NCBI RefSeq assembly: GCF_001544615.1
Contig: NZ_FCNV02000005.1
Coordinates: 186,001-250,000, forward strand
From: Caballeronia concitans
GTDB taxonomy: Bacteria > Pseudomonadota > Gammaproteobacteria > Burkholderiales > Burkholderiaceae
Direction of reading: 5' to 3'
DNA: 64,000 bases
A program made the position numbers and the translations under genes. Shown piece by piece: positions 26,497 through 34,753 of the stretch; the first letter of the stretch is position 1, and the number at the start of each line of letters is the position of its first letter. The notes below the pieces were generated by a model. It saw nothing but the letters and a program-made list of their open reading frames with translations, had not been told where the DNA came from and ran no database searches.

Positions 26497-28170
26497 ATGA
26501 ACGATACGCCTTCGCGGCTACCGCTCACACGTCTTTCGCTCACGCTTCTCGTCATCGCGCTCGCGATCGTATGGTTCGCGCCGCTCGGACTGCGCCATCT
26601 GGTTCCGAGCGACGAAGGCCGTTACGCGGAAATGGCGCGTGAAATGTTCCTCACCGGCGACTGGATCACGCCGCGCTACAACGGCTACAAGTACTTCGAG
26701 AAGCCGCCGCTGCAAACCTGGGCCAACGCGCTCACCTTCGCGTGGTTCGGCATCGGCGAATGGCAGGCGCGGCTTTATACCGCGCTGACGGGCTTCGCCG
26801 GCGTGCTCCTGATCGGCTTCACCGGCAAGCGTGTCTTCAACGCGATGACCGGCTTCGCCGCCGCCGTCATCCTCGCGACGTGCCCATACTGGAGTCTGCT
26901 CGCTCACTTCAACGTGCTGGACACGGGCCTCGCGTTCTGGATGGAAGTCACGCTGTGCGCCCTCCTGCTCGCGCAGCGCCCCGGCCTGCCCGCCCGTCAG
27001 GTGCGCCTCTGGATGTGGCTCTGCTGGGCCGCGATGGCCGCCGCCGTGCTCTCCAAGGGACTCGTCGGGCTGATTCTGCCGGGCGCGGTGCTCGTCATCT
27101 ATTCGCTCGTTTCGCGCGACTGGGCGCTGTGGAAGCGGCTCTACATCGGCAGCGGGCTGATCGTCTTTCTGATCGTCGCCGGGCCGTGGTTCGTGCTGGT
27201 GCAGATGAAGAATCCCGAGTTCTTCAACTTCTTCTTCATCGTCCAGCAGTTCAAGCGTTATCTGACGCCCGAGCAGAATCGCCCGGGGCCGGTCTATTAC
27301 TTCGTGCCGGTGCTGATCGTCGGGTTCCTGCCGTGGCTGTCGGTTGCGTTCCAGAGCGTGCGCCACGCCGTGAAGACGCCGCGTCAGCCCAACGGCTTCG
27401 CACCCGTGACCATGCTGCTGGTCTGGTCGGTGTTCATCTTCCTGTTCTTCAGCGCGTCGCATTCGAAGCTGCTTTCCTACGTGCTGCCCATCGCGCCGGC
27501 CATCGCGCTCGTGATCGGCCTGTATTTGCCCTCGCTCACGAAGAATCAGTACCGCATGCATCTGATCGGCTATGCGGTGTTTCTCATCGCGGCGGCGTTC
27601 GGCGCGATCTTCATCGGCCGGGCGGGAAGCGCGAACACGCCGAACGCGCTGTATCGCGCGTTCCAGGTCTGGGTCTATGCGGGTATCGCGGTGGCGTTCG
27701 TCGTGACGATCTTCGCGCTCTGGCTCAACCGGCGCGGCGTGCTCGCGGGCGCGGCGGGCTTGGGCGCGGCGTGGCTGCTGCTCGGCACGATCGCGGGCAC
27801 CGGCCACGACGTCTTCGGCGTGGAAAGCTCGGGCGTGAAACTCGTGCCCGCCGTGAAGGCCGAGATGGCGAAGCTCCCGCCCGACACGCCGTTCTATTCG
27901 ATCGCGAAGCTCGATCACACGATGCCCTTCTACCTCGGCCACACGATGATCATGGTGCAGGAAGCCGACGAACTGAGGTTCGGCGTCGCGACCGAGCCGC
28001 AGAAATGGCTGCCGACCATCGACGACTGGGTGAAGCGCTGGAACGCCGACCGCTACGCGCTGGCGCTCCTGCCGCCCGCGCGCTATGACGAAATGCTCGC
28101 GCGCGGCGTGCCGATGAAGGTCATCGCCCGGGACGCGCGGCGCGTGATCGTCGAAAAGCCGCAGCCGTGA
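26497..28170 (+). CDS. arnT: undecaprenyl-phosphate Ara4N transferase ArnT-like
   Basis: GT-C glycosyltransferase of the inner membrane, 557 aa, with about 12 hydrophobic segments. The first periplasmic loop has PSDEGRYAEMAREM, the catalytic/metal Asp region, and the GDWITPRYNGYKYFEKPPL motif conserved in ArnT. It transfers 4-amino-4-deoxyarabinose from undecaprenyl phosphate to lipid A, lowering affinity for polymyxin. It heads the operon here, unlike enteric arnBCADTEF where arnT is fifth. ACAGG lies before the ATG. Confidence 0.88.
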   Translation: MNDTPSRLPLTRLSLTLLVIALAIVWFAPLGLRHLVPSDEGRYAEMAREMFLTGDWITPRYNGYKYFEKPPLQTWANALTFAWFGIGEWQARLYTALTGFAGVLLIGFTGKRVFNAMTGFAAAVILATCPYWSLLAHFNVLDTGLAFWMEVTLCALLLAQRPGLPARQVRLWMWLCWAAMAAAVLSKGLVGLILPGAVLVIYSLVSRDWALWKRLYIGSGLIVFLIVAGPWFVLVQMKNPEFFNFFFIVQQFKRYLTPEQNRPGPVYYFVPVLIVGFLPWLSVAFQSVRHAVKTPRQPNGFAPVTMLLVWSVFIFLFFSASHSKLLSYVLPIAPAIALVIGLYLPSLTKNQYRMHLIGYAVFLIAAAFGAIFIGRAGSANTPNALYRAFQVWVYAGIAVAFVVTIFALWLNRRGVLAGAAGLGAAWLLLGTIAGTGHDVFGVESSGVKLVPAVKAEMAKLPPDTPFYSIAKLDHTMPFYLGHTMIMVQEADELRFGVATEPQKWLPTIDDWVKRWNADRYALALLPPARYDEMLARGVPMKVIARDARRVIVEKPQP

Positions 28171-28239
28171 TGGCCGAGACGGCGCACATCCCGCATGCGG
28201 GCGTGCGCCGGTGAACCGAGTATCCTTATTCCCCAACCG

Positions 28240-28611
28240 ATGAACCCGATTTCCTTCACTTGCATCGTCATCGGCGTATTGTTGAACGCGTGCGCCCAAC
28301 TGCTGCTCAAAGCGGGCGTGAACGCCGTCGGCCATTTCGATATGACCCCGACGAACATCCTGCCCGTCGGCATCAAGATCGCGACCCAGTGGCCGATCAT
28401 CGGCGGGCTCGCGTGCTACGTGGTGAGCGTGGTCGTGTGGATCGTCGGGCTGTCGCGCGTCGACGTGTCGGTCGCCTATCCGATGCTGTCCCTCGGCTAC
28501 GTCGTCAACGCATTTGCGGCATGGTATTTGTTCGGCGAAGTGCTGTCGGTGCAGCGGCTCGTCGGCATCGGCATCATTCTCGTCGGCGTGGCCGTGCTCG
28601 CGCGCGGCTGA
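28240..28611 (+). CDS. small EamA/SMR-type flippase subunit, ArnE/ArnF-like
   Basis: Four-helix membrane protein of 123 aa, the size of ArnE/ArnF. Helices lie at about 2-19, 41-60, 70-88 and 97-120, with VAYPMLSLGYVVNAFAAW typical of the SMR/EamA fold. In enterics two such subunits flip undecaprenyl-phosphate-Ara4N; only one gene is present here, so it may form a homodimer. An upstream in-frame start (28195) was rejected because the ATG at 28240 begins directly at the first helix. It lies between arnT and arnB. Confidence 0.82.
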   Translation: MNPISFTCIVIGVLLNACAQLLLKAGVNAVGHFDMTPTNILPVGIKIATQWPIIGGLACYVVSVVVWIVGLSRVDVSVAYPMLSLGYVVNAFAAWYLFGEVLSVQRLVGIGIILVGVAVLARG

Positions 28612-28646
28612 TCCCGGTTCACTCCCTTTTGTTAAGCAATCATTCC

Positions 28647-29804
28647 ATGACTCAGACATCGCGGCCGTTCCTGCCCTTCGTCAAGCCAGAGATCGACGAG
28701 GAAACCATTCAGGGCGTCGTCGACGTGCTGCGCTCCGGCTGGATCACCACTGGCCCGCAGAATCAGCAATTCGAAGCCGAGCTGTCGGCGTACTTCGGCG
28801 GCCGTCCGGTGCGCGCGTTCAATTCCGGCACCTGCACGATGGAAATCGCCTTGCGCATCGCGGGCGTCGGTGCGGGCGACGAAGTCATCACCACGCCGAT
28901 GACCTGGGTGTCGACCGCGAACGTCATCCTGGAAGTGGGCGCGACGCCGGTTTTCGTCGATATCGATCCGGCCACGCGCAACATGGACCTGAACTTGCTT
29001 GAAAAGGCCATCACGCCGCGCACCAAGGCGGTCATGCCGGTGTATCTCGCGGGGCTGCCCGTCGACATGGACCGGCTCTACGAGATCGCGCGCGCGCACA
29101 AGCTGCGCGTGATCGAGGACGCCGCGCAGGCGTTCGGCTCGACGTGGAAGGGCAAGCGCATCGGCTCGTTTGGCGATCTCGTCTCGATCAGCTTCCACGC
29201 GAACAAGAACGTGACGTCGATAGAAGGCGGCGCGCTCGTCATGAACAACGAGGACGAAGCGGAGCTGGCGCGCAAGTACCGGCTGCAGGGCATCACGCGC
29301 ACGGGCTTCGACGGCATGGATTGCGACGTGCTCGGCGGCAAATACAATCTGACCGATGTCGCGGCGCGCGTCGGTCTCGGGCAGTTGCGGCAGGTCGAAC
29401 GCTTCACGGAAAAGCGCCGCGAGCTTGCGCGCGCCTATTTCGACGCGTTCGATGGCGGCGCGGCCGTGCGCCTCGGCGTCGGGCTGCCGCCGCGCAATTT
29501 CACCGACAGCAACTGGCACATGTTCCAGATCGCGCTGCCGCTCGACACGCTGCAGCTCACGCGCGCGCAGTTCATGGAGCAGTTGAAGGAGCGCGGCATC
29601 GGTTCCGGCGTGCACTATCCGGCGCTGCATCTGTTTTCGCTGTATCGCGCGCGCGGGTTCGGAGAAGGCATGTTCCCGCACGCCGAACGCTACGGCGCAT
29701 CGACGGTCACGCTGCCGCTCTTCACGCTGATGACCGCGGACGATGTCGCGCGCGTCGTCGCCGCGGTAGACGAAATCTGCGAGCAATATGGCCCCAACCG
29801 CTAA
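28647..29804 (+). CDS. arnB: UDP-Ara4O aminotransferase ArnB
   Basis: DegT/DnrJ/EryC1-family PLP enzyme of 385 aa. It transfers the amino group from glutamate to UDP-4-keto-arabinose, forming UDP-Ara4N. The PLP lysine is K187 in SFHANKNVTSIEGGA, preceded by IEDAAQAFG (Asp contacting the pyridine). The N terminus PFVKPEIDEETI matches ArnB. Position after the flippase subunit and before arnC supports the role. Confidence 0.93.
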   Translation: MTQTSRPFLPFVKPEIDEETIQGVVDVLRSGWITTGPQNQQFEAELSAYFGGRPVRAFNSGTCTMEIALRIAGVGAGDEVITTPMTWVSTANVILEVGATPVFVDIDPATRNMDLNLLEKAITPRTKAVMPVYLAGLPVDMDRLYEIARAHKLRVIEDAAQAFGSTWKGKRIGSFGDLVSISFHANKNVTSIEGGALVMNNEDEAELARKYRLQGITRTGFDGMDCDVLGGKYNLTDVAARVGLGQLRQVERFTEKRRELARAYFDAFDGGAAVRLGVGLPPRNFTDSNWHMFQIALPLDTLQLTRAQFMEQLKERGIGSGVHYPALHLFSLYRARGFGEGMFPHAERYGASTVTLPLFTLMTADDVARVVAAVDEICEQYGPNR

Positions 29805-29831
29805 CGACATGCTCAGGAAATGCACAGCCAC

Positions 29832-30881
29832 ATGAGTCCTACGGATTTTCCGGCGCGTTCGCCCGAAGTCTCGATCATCATCCCGGTGTACAACGAGGCG
29901 GAGGGCCTAGCCGCCCTCTTCGAGCGGCTTTATCCGGCGCTCGATGCGCTCGGTACGTCGTATGAAGTGATCTTCATCAACGACGGCAGCCGCGACAAGT
30001 CGGCGGCGCTGCTCGCGCAGCAGTTTCACGTGCGCCCGGACACCACGCGCGTGATTCTTCTCAACGGCAATTACGGCCAGCACATGGCGATTCTCGCGGG
30101 CTTCGAGCAGTCGCGCGGCGAGATCGTCGTCACGCTCGATGCCGACTTGCAGAATCCGCCGGAAGAAATCGGCAAGCTCGTCCAGAAGATGCGCGAAGGC
30201 TACGACTACGTCGGCACCATCCGCCAGCAGCGCCAGGACAGTCTGTGGCGCAAGAAGGCGTCGCGCGCGATGAACCGCCTGCGCGAGCGCATCACGAAGA
30301 TCAAGATGACGGATCAGGGCTGCATGCTGCGCGCGTACAGCCGGCACATCATCGACACGATCAACCGGTGCGGCGAAATCAACACGTTCATTCCCGCGCT
30401 CGCGTACACCTTCGCGCAGAACCCGATCGAAGTGGACGTCGCGCACGAAGAGCGCTTCGCGGGCGAATCGAAGTACTCGCTCTATAGCCTGATCCGCCTC
30501 AATTTCGACCTCGTCACTGGCTTCTCGGTGGTGCCGCTGCAATGGCTGTCGTTTATCGGCGTGATCCTGTCGGTCGGCTCGGCCGGCCTCTTCCTGCTGC
30601 TGTTGATTCGCCGCTTCATGTTCGGCGCGGAAGTCCAGGGTGTGTTCACGCTGTTCGCCATCACGTTCTTCATGCTCGGCGTCATCATCTTCGCGCTCGG
30701 GCTGCTCGGCGAGTACATCGGACGCATTTATCAGCAAGTGCGCGCGCGGCCGCGATACCTCGTGCAGACGATTCTCGAACAGCGCGACGGGCTGCCGATT
30801 GCCGCGCAACAGGCGCCCGACGTGATTCAGCCGGTGCAGCCGGTGGCTGCGGTCGTGAGCCGCGAGGACAACGGCCGATGA
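29832..30881 (+). CDS. arnC: undecaprenyl-phosphate Ara4FN transferase ArnC
   Basis: Family 2 glycosyltransferase with two C-terminal membrane helices. It attaches formylated Ara4N from UDP to undecaprenyl phosphate on the cytoplasmic face. Motifs: SIIIPVYNEAEG at the start of the GT-A fold, LDADLQNPPEEI (metal-binding DxD) and the helices near residues 235-290. The ATG at 29832 is preferred over 29820 because the AGGA at 29815 is only 1 bp from the latter. Its stop overlaps the next start by 4 bp (ATGA). Confidence 0.9.
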   Translation: MSPTDFPARSPEVSIIIPVYNEAEGLAALFERLYPALDALGTSYEVIFINDGSRDKSAALLAQQFHVRPDTTRVILLNGNYGQHMAILAGFEQSRGEIVVTLDADLQNPPEEIGKLVQKMREGYDYVGTIRQQRQDSLWRKKASRAMNRLRERITKIKMTDQGCMLRAYSRHIIDTINRCGEINTFIPALAYTFAQNPIEVDVAHEERFAGESKYSLYSLIRLNFDLVTGFSVVPLQWLSFIGVILSVGSAGLFLLLLIRRFMFGAEVQGVFTLFAITFFMLGVIIFALGLLGEYIGRIYQQVRARPRYLVQTILEQRDGLPIAAQQAPDVIQPVQPVAAVVSREDNGR

Positions 30882-31864
30882 AGCCGCGCGCCGTCGTATT
30901 CGCCTATCACAACGTCGGCGTGCGCTGCCTGCAAGTGCTGCTCGCGCGCGGCGTCGATGTCGCGCTCGTCGTCACGCACGAGGACAGCGCGAGCGAGAAC
31001 ATCTGGTTCGGCAGCGTCGCGCAGGTCGCGGCGGAACATGGCATCGACGTCATAACGCCCGCCGATCCGAAGTCGCCCGACGTGCACGACGCCGTCGCCA
31101 AAGCCGCGCCGGACTTCATCTTCTCGTTCTATTACCGGCACATGCTGCCGGTCGCGCTGCTCGCGCTTGGCAAGCGCGGCGCTTACAACATGCACGGATC
31201 GCTGCTGCCGAAGTATCGCGGCCGCGTGCCGACCAACTGGGCGGTCATCAACGGCGAAACGGAAACCGGCGCGACGCTGCACGAAATGGCGGCGAAGCCG
31301 GACGCCGGCGCGATCGTCGCGCAGACGCCCGTGCCGATTCTCCCCGACGACACCGCCGCGCAAGTCTTCGACAAAACCGTGGTCGCCGCCGAGCAGACGC
31401 TCTGGCGCGTGCTGCCCGCCCTGCTGGCCGGCGAAGCGCCGCATCTGCCGAACGATCTCGCCGCCGGCAGCTATTACGGCGGGCGCAAGCCGGAAGACGG
31501 CCGCATCGACTGGACGCAGCCGGCACAGCGCGTCTACAACCTCATCCGCGCCGTCGCACCGCCTTATCCGGGCGCGTTCACCGACATTGGCGAGCACCGC
31601 TTCGTCGTCGCCCGCGCGCGGCTCGTGCCCGAAACCGGCGCGCCGGGCGCAACGCCGCAGACGCTCGCGGCGCTGCGGAGTTTGCCGCCGGGCCTAAGGG
31701 TGACGGATAATGCGCTGTTTGGCGTCTGCGGCGACGGCCGCGTCATCGCCGTGCACGAACTGCGCCATCGGCTCCTGGACGCCGCGTCGCACGCTTTCGG
31801 CGAAGAACGCGCCGTCGATCCCGCCGAATTCGGCCGACTCATTCAATCCACTCGTCATTCATGA
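30878..31864 (+). CDS. arnA: UDP-Ara4N formyltransferase (ArnA N-terminal half)
   Basis: Formyltransferase of 328 aa that uses 10-formyltetrahydrofolate to formylate UDP-Ara4N. The catalytic segment NMHGSLLPKYRGRVPTNW carries the Asn and His, and the Asp lies in the GAIVAQTPVPI region. In E. coli this is the N-terminal half of bifunctional ArnA; here it is a separate protein. Both ends overlap neighbours by 4 bp, which keeps it tightly coupled to arnC and to the dehydrogenase. Confidence 0.9.
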   Translation: MKPRAVVFAYHNVGVRCLQVLLARGVDVALVVTHEDSASENIWFGSVAQVAAEHGIDVITPADPKSPDVHDAVAKAAPDFIFSFYYRHMLPVALLALGKRGAYNMHGSLLPKYRGRVPTNWAVINGETETGATLHEMAAKPDAGAIVAQTPVPILPDDTAAQVFDKTVVAAEQTLWRVLPALLAGEAPHLPNDLAAGSYYGGRKPEDGRIDWTQPAQRVYNLIRAVAPPYPGAFTDIGEHRFVVARARLVPETGAPGATPQTLAALRSLPPGLRVTDNALFGVCGDGRVIAVHELRHRLLDAASHAFGEERAVDPAEFGRLIQSTRHS

Positions 31865-32916
31865 AAAAAGTTCTGATCCTCGGTGTCAATGGCTTCATCG
31901 GCCATCACCTGTCCAAGCGCATCCTCGAAACCACCGACTGGGAAGTCTTCGGGATGGACATGCAAACCGATCGCCTGGGCGAGCTCGCGAATCACGAGCG
32001 GATGCACTTCTTCGAAGGCGACATCACGATCAACAAGGAATGGGTCGAGTATCACGTCAAGAAGTGCGACGTGATCCTGCCGCTCGTCGCGATCGCCACG
32101 CCCGCCACGTACGTGAAGCAGCCGCTGCGCGTGTTCGAGCTGGACTTCGAGGCGAACCTGCCGATCGTCCGCTCGGCCGTGAAGTACGGCAAGCATCTGG
32201 TGTTTCCGTCGACCTCCGAGGTCTACGGCATGTGCACCGACGAGCAGTTCGACCCGGAAAACTCCACGCTCTCCTACGGCCCCATCAACAAGCCGCGCTG
32301 GATCTATGCGTGCTCGAAGCAGCTGATGGACCGCGTGATCTGGGGCTACGGCATGGAGGGCCTCAACTTCACGCTGTTCCGTCCGTTCAACTGGATCGGC
32401 CCGGGCCTCGACTCCATCTACACGCCGAAGGAAGGTTCGTCGCGCGTGGTCACGCAGTTCCTCGGCCATATCGTGCGCGGCGAGAACATCAGTCTCGTCG
32501 ACGGCGGCGCGCAGAAGCGCGCGTTCACGGACATCGACGACGGCATCGGCGCGCTGATGAAGATCATCGAGAACAAGGGCGGCGTCGCGACGGGCAAGAT
32601 CTATAACATCGGCAATCCGAAGAACAACTTCTCGGTACGCGAACTGGCCGGCAAGATGCTGGCGCTCGCCAACGAGTTCCCGGAGTACGCGGAAACCGCG
32701 AAGCAGGTGCAGCTCGTCGAGACGTCGTCGGGCGCGTACTACGGCGCGGGCTATCAGGACGTGCAGAACCGCGTGCCGAAGATCGACAACACGATGCAGG
32801 AACTCGGCTGGGCGCCGCAAGCCACCATGGACGACGCGCTGCGCAAGATTTTCGAGGCGTATCGCGGAATCGTGGGCGAAGCGCGCAAGCTCGTCGAACA
32901 GGCCGATCAGGACTGA
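31861..32916 (+). CDS. arnA: UDP-glucuronate oxidative decarboxylase (ArnA C-terminal half)
   Basis: Extended SDR of 351 aa that oxidises and decarboxylates UDP-glucuronate to UDP-4-keto-arabinose. NAD loop GVNGFIGHHLSKRI, catalytic STSEVYGM, and IYACSKQ (the Y-x3-K pair). The FRPFNWIGPGLDSIY stretch is shared with ArnA. It corresponds to the C-terminal half of enteric ArnA, here a stand-alone enzyme. It is coupled to the formyltransferase through an ATGA overlap. Confidence 0.92.
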   Translation: MKKVLILGVNGFIGHHLSKRILETTDWEVFGMDMQTDRLGELANHERMHFFEGDITINKEWVEYHVKKCDVILPLVAIATPATYVKQPLRVFELDFEANLPIVRSAVKYGKHLVFPSTSEVYGMCTDEQFDPENSTLSYGPINKPRWIYACSKQLMDRVIWGYGMEGLNFTLFRPFNWIGPGLDSIYTPKEGSSRVVTQFLGHIVRGENISLVDGGAQKRAFTDIDDGIGALMKIIENKGGVATGKIYNIGNPKNNFSVRELAGKMLALANEFPEYAETAKQVQLVETSSGAYYGAGYQDVQNRVPKIDNTMQELGWAPQATMDDALRKIFEAYRGIVGEARKLVEQADQD

Positions 32917-32926
32917 GGGACGACGG

Positions 32927-33823
32927 GTGGCTCGCATCGTCCTGAAGATCGACGTCGATACGCTGCGCGGCACGCGCGAAGGCGTGCCGAACCTCGGGCG
33001 TCTGCTCGACAAGTACAGCGCCCGCGCAACGTTCCTTTTCAGCCTCGGCCCGGATCACACCGGCTGGGCGCTGCGCCGCGTGTTCCGGCCGGGCTTCCTG
33101 CAGAAGGTGTCGCGCACGTCGGTGGTCGAGCATTACGGCATCAAGACGCTCATGTACGGCGTGCTGCTGCCGGGGCCGGATATCGGCAGGCAGGCGGTGT
33201 CGGAGATGCGCGCGATCCACGAAGCCGGCTTCGAATGCGGCATCCATACGTGGGATCACGTCTACTGGCAGGACAACGTGCGCTCACGCGACCGCGCGTG
33301 GACAGTCGCGCAGATGCAGCAAAGCCATGCGCGCTTTATCGAGATCTTCGGTGCGCCGCCCGTCACGCACGGCGCGGCGGGCTGGCAGATGAACGGCTAC
33401 GCGTTCGAACAGATCGATGCGTGGGGCATGCGGTATGCATCCGATGGACGCGGACACACGCCCTACATTCCCGTCCTCGACGGCCGCACGCTCGATCACA
33501 TCCAGATGCCGACCACGCTGCCGACGCTCGATGAAATTCTTGGCGTGGATGGCGTCGATGAAAGCAACGTCGCGGCGCATCTGCTGCGTCATACGATGAA
33601 CAATCCGCACGATCAGGTGTTCACGCTGCACGCGGAGCTGGAAGGCCAGAAGCTCGCGCCGGTGTTCGAGCAGTTGCTCGCCGGCTGGCGCGCGCAGGGA
33701 CACAGCTTCGCCACGATGGGCGACTATCATGCGACGCTCGACCGTTCCACGCTGCCCTCGTACCCGGTGACATGGGGCGAGATTCCGGGCCGCGCGGGCG
33801 AACTGATCGTTCAGCCGGGCTGA
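32927..33823 (+). CDS. arnD: undecaprenyl-phosphate-Ara4FN deformylase ArnD
   Basis: Polysaccharide-deacetylase-family (NodB-fold) enzyme of 298 aa that removes the formyl group from the lipid-linked sugar, making the pathway irreversible. The start is GTG at 32927 behind AGGGA. Family signs are LKIDVDTLRGTREGVP at the N terminus (metal Asp) and FECGIHTWDHVYWQDN (metal His pair). It begins 10 bp after the dehydrogenase and ends the arn set. Confidence 0.9.
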   Translation: MARIVLKIDVDTLRGTREGVPNLGRLLDKYSARATFLFSLGPDHTGWALRRVFRPGFLQKVSRTSVVEHYGIKTLMYGVLLPGPDIGRQAVSEMRAIHEAGFECGIHTWDHVYWQDNVRSRDRAWTVAQMQQSHARFIEIFGAPPVTHGAAGWQMNGYAFEQIDAWGMRYASDGRGHTPYIPVLDGRTLDHIQMPTTLPTLDEILGVDGVDESNVAAHLLRHTMNNPHDQVFTLHAELEGQKLAPVFEQLLAGWRAQGHSFATMGDYHATLDRSTLPSYPVTWGEIPGRAGELIVQPG

Positions 33824-33891
33824 GCAGAATTAACGGGAGCGCCGCGCGCGCTTGCCTTCCACCAAGATCAACGACAACAGGAGAAAACTAC

Positions 33892-34353
33892 GTGCCAGTC
33901 GCCGTCGACCAGCCCGTTCCCGACTTCACCGCGCCCGCGACGGGCGGCGAGTTCACGCTTTCGAGCCTGCGCGGCCAGAAGGTCGTGCTGTTCTTCTATC
34001 CGAAGGACAACACGCCCGGCTGCACGACGGAAAGCCTGGGCTTTCGCGACCACTACGAGCAGTTCAAGGCGGCCGGTGCGGAGATCGTCGGCATCTCGCG
34101 CGACAGCGTGAAGTCGCACGACAACTTCAAGGCGAAGCTCGAACTGCCGTACACGCTCGTTTCCGATTCCGACGAAGCCATCTGCTCGCTCTTCGATGTC
34201 ATCAAGATGAAGAAAATGTACGGCAAGGAAGTGCGCGGCATCGAACGTTCGACGTTCCTGCTGGATGCCGACTGCGTGCTGCGGCGCGAGTTTCGCGGCA
34301 TCAAGGTGCCGGGGCACGTCGAGGCTATCGTCGAGGCTGTACAAGCGATTTGA
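33892..34353 (+). CDS. bcp: thiol peroxidase Bcp/PrxQ
   Basis: Peroxiredoxin of 153 aa. The peroxidatic Cys is C44 in DNTPGCTTESLGFRD. The enteric Bcp resolving Cys five residues later is missing (Leu49); C98 (DEAICSLFDV) and C128 (LDADCVLR) are the remaining candidates. The GTG at 33892 was chosen because AGGAG precedes it and the protein then begins at the domain; the longer open frame only adds noncoding-like residues. It starts 68 bp after arnD, so it may share the arn transcript. Confidence 0.9.
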   Translation: MPVAVDQPVPDFTAPATGGEFTLSSLRGQKVVLFFYPKDNTPGCTTESLGFRDHYEQFKAAGAEIVGISRDSVKSHDNFKAKLELPYTLVSDSDEAICSLFDVIKMKKMYGKEVRGIERSTFLLDADCVLRREFRGIKVPGHVEAIVEAVQAI

Positions 34354-34376
34354 GGCACGTTATATTGGTTCGCAAT

Positions 34377-34536
34377 GAGCGCCTGTCCACCCCATTCCCT
34401 TTGCCTTTGCGCGAGCCGCCGTGCGCCTTTCGGTGCGGTCGGCATGGACCCGGGCTACGTGGGACGGGCACGGCGCAGGCGCTCTGAAAGAGAAGTCAGC
34501 CGCTGGTTCCGGTAGCCCGGACGGCGGCTTTTTTAT
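34377..34536 (+). ncRNA. candidate structured RNA ending in a terminator
   Basis: The 400-bp bcp-phoH gap holds two nested stems: GAGCGCCTG (34377-34385) with CAGGCGCTC (34476-34484), and CGCCGTGC (34417-34424) with GCACGGCG (34468-34475). Their 3' strands are adjacent, so the helices could stack. A terminator (AGCCGC to GCGGCT, 34498-34529, then TTTTTT) follows. A TATATT lies about 12 bp upstream of the first stem. It could be a small RNA or a 3' element of bcp; no Rfam family was recognised. The rest of the gap (34537-34753) shows nothing distinct. Confidence 0.45.
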
Positions 34537-34753
34537 TTGCGTCGCGCGGCGGCCAGCGTGATCGGCTGAAGGCGCGTCGTGAGCCACGCATCGAGGAGCA
34601 GATCGAAACCTAGGCGAACCGGCGTTTTCGACAACGAAGCGCGCCACCCGGCGCAAACTGCGGGATACCTAGCGCTTAACGCTGTATGGGCAAACGAGCA
34701 GGATGCGACAGGCGGCGCACGACACATGACCCGATTCCTTCTGAGGGAACACC

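Noticed and set aside
26518-28659. 713-codon open frame on the minus strand opposite arnT and neighbours
   Set aside because: Rich in Arg, His and Asp with no domain, and it lies fully antisense to a well-supported gene; a product of high-GC codon bias.
34377-34484. 6S RNA or SAH riboswitch at the bcp-phoH gap
   Set aside because: The stems do not leave a central open bubble as in 6S RNA, and the conserved SAH-riboswitch core is absent; kept only as an unclassified candidate RNA.
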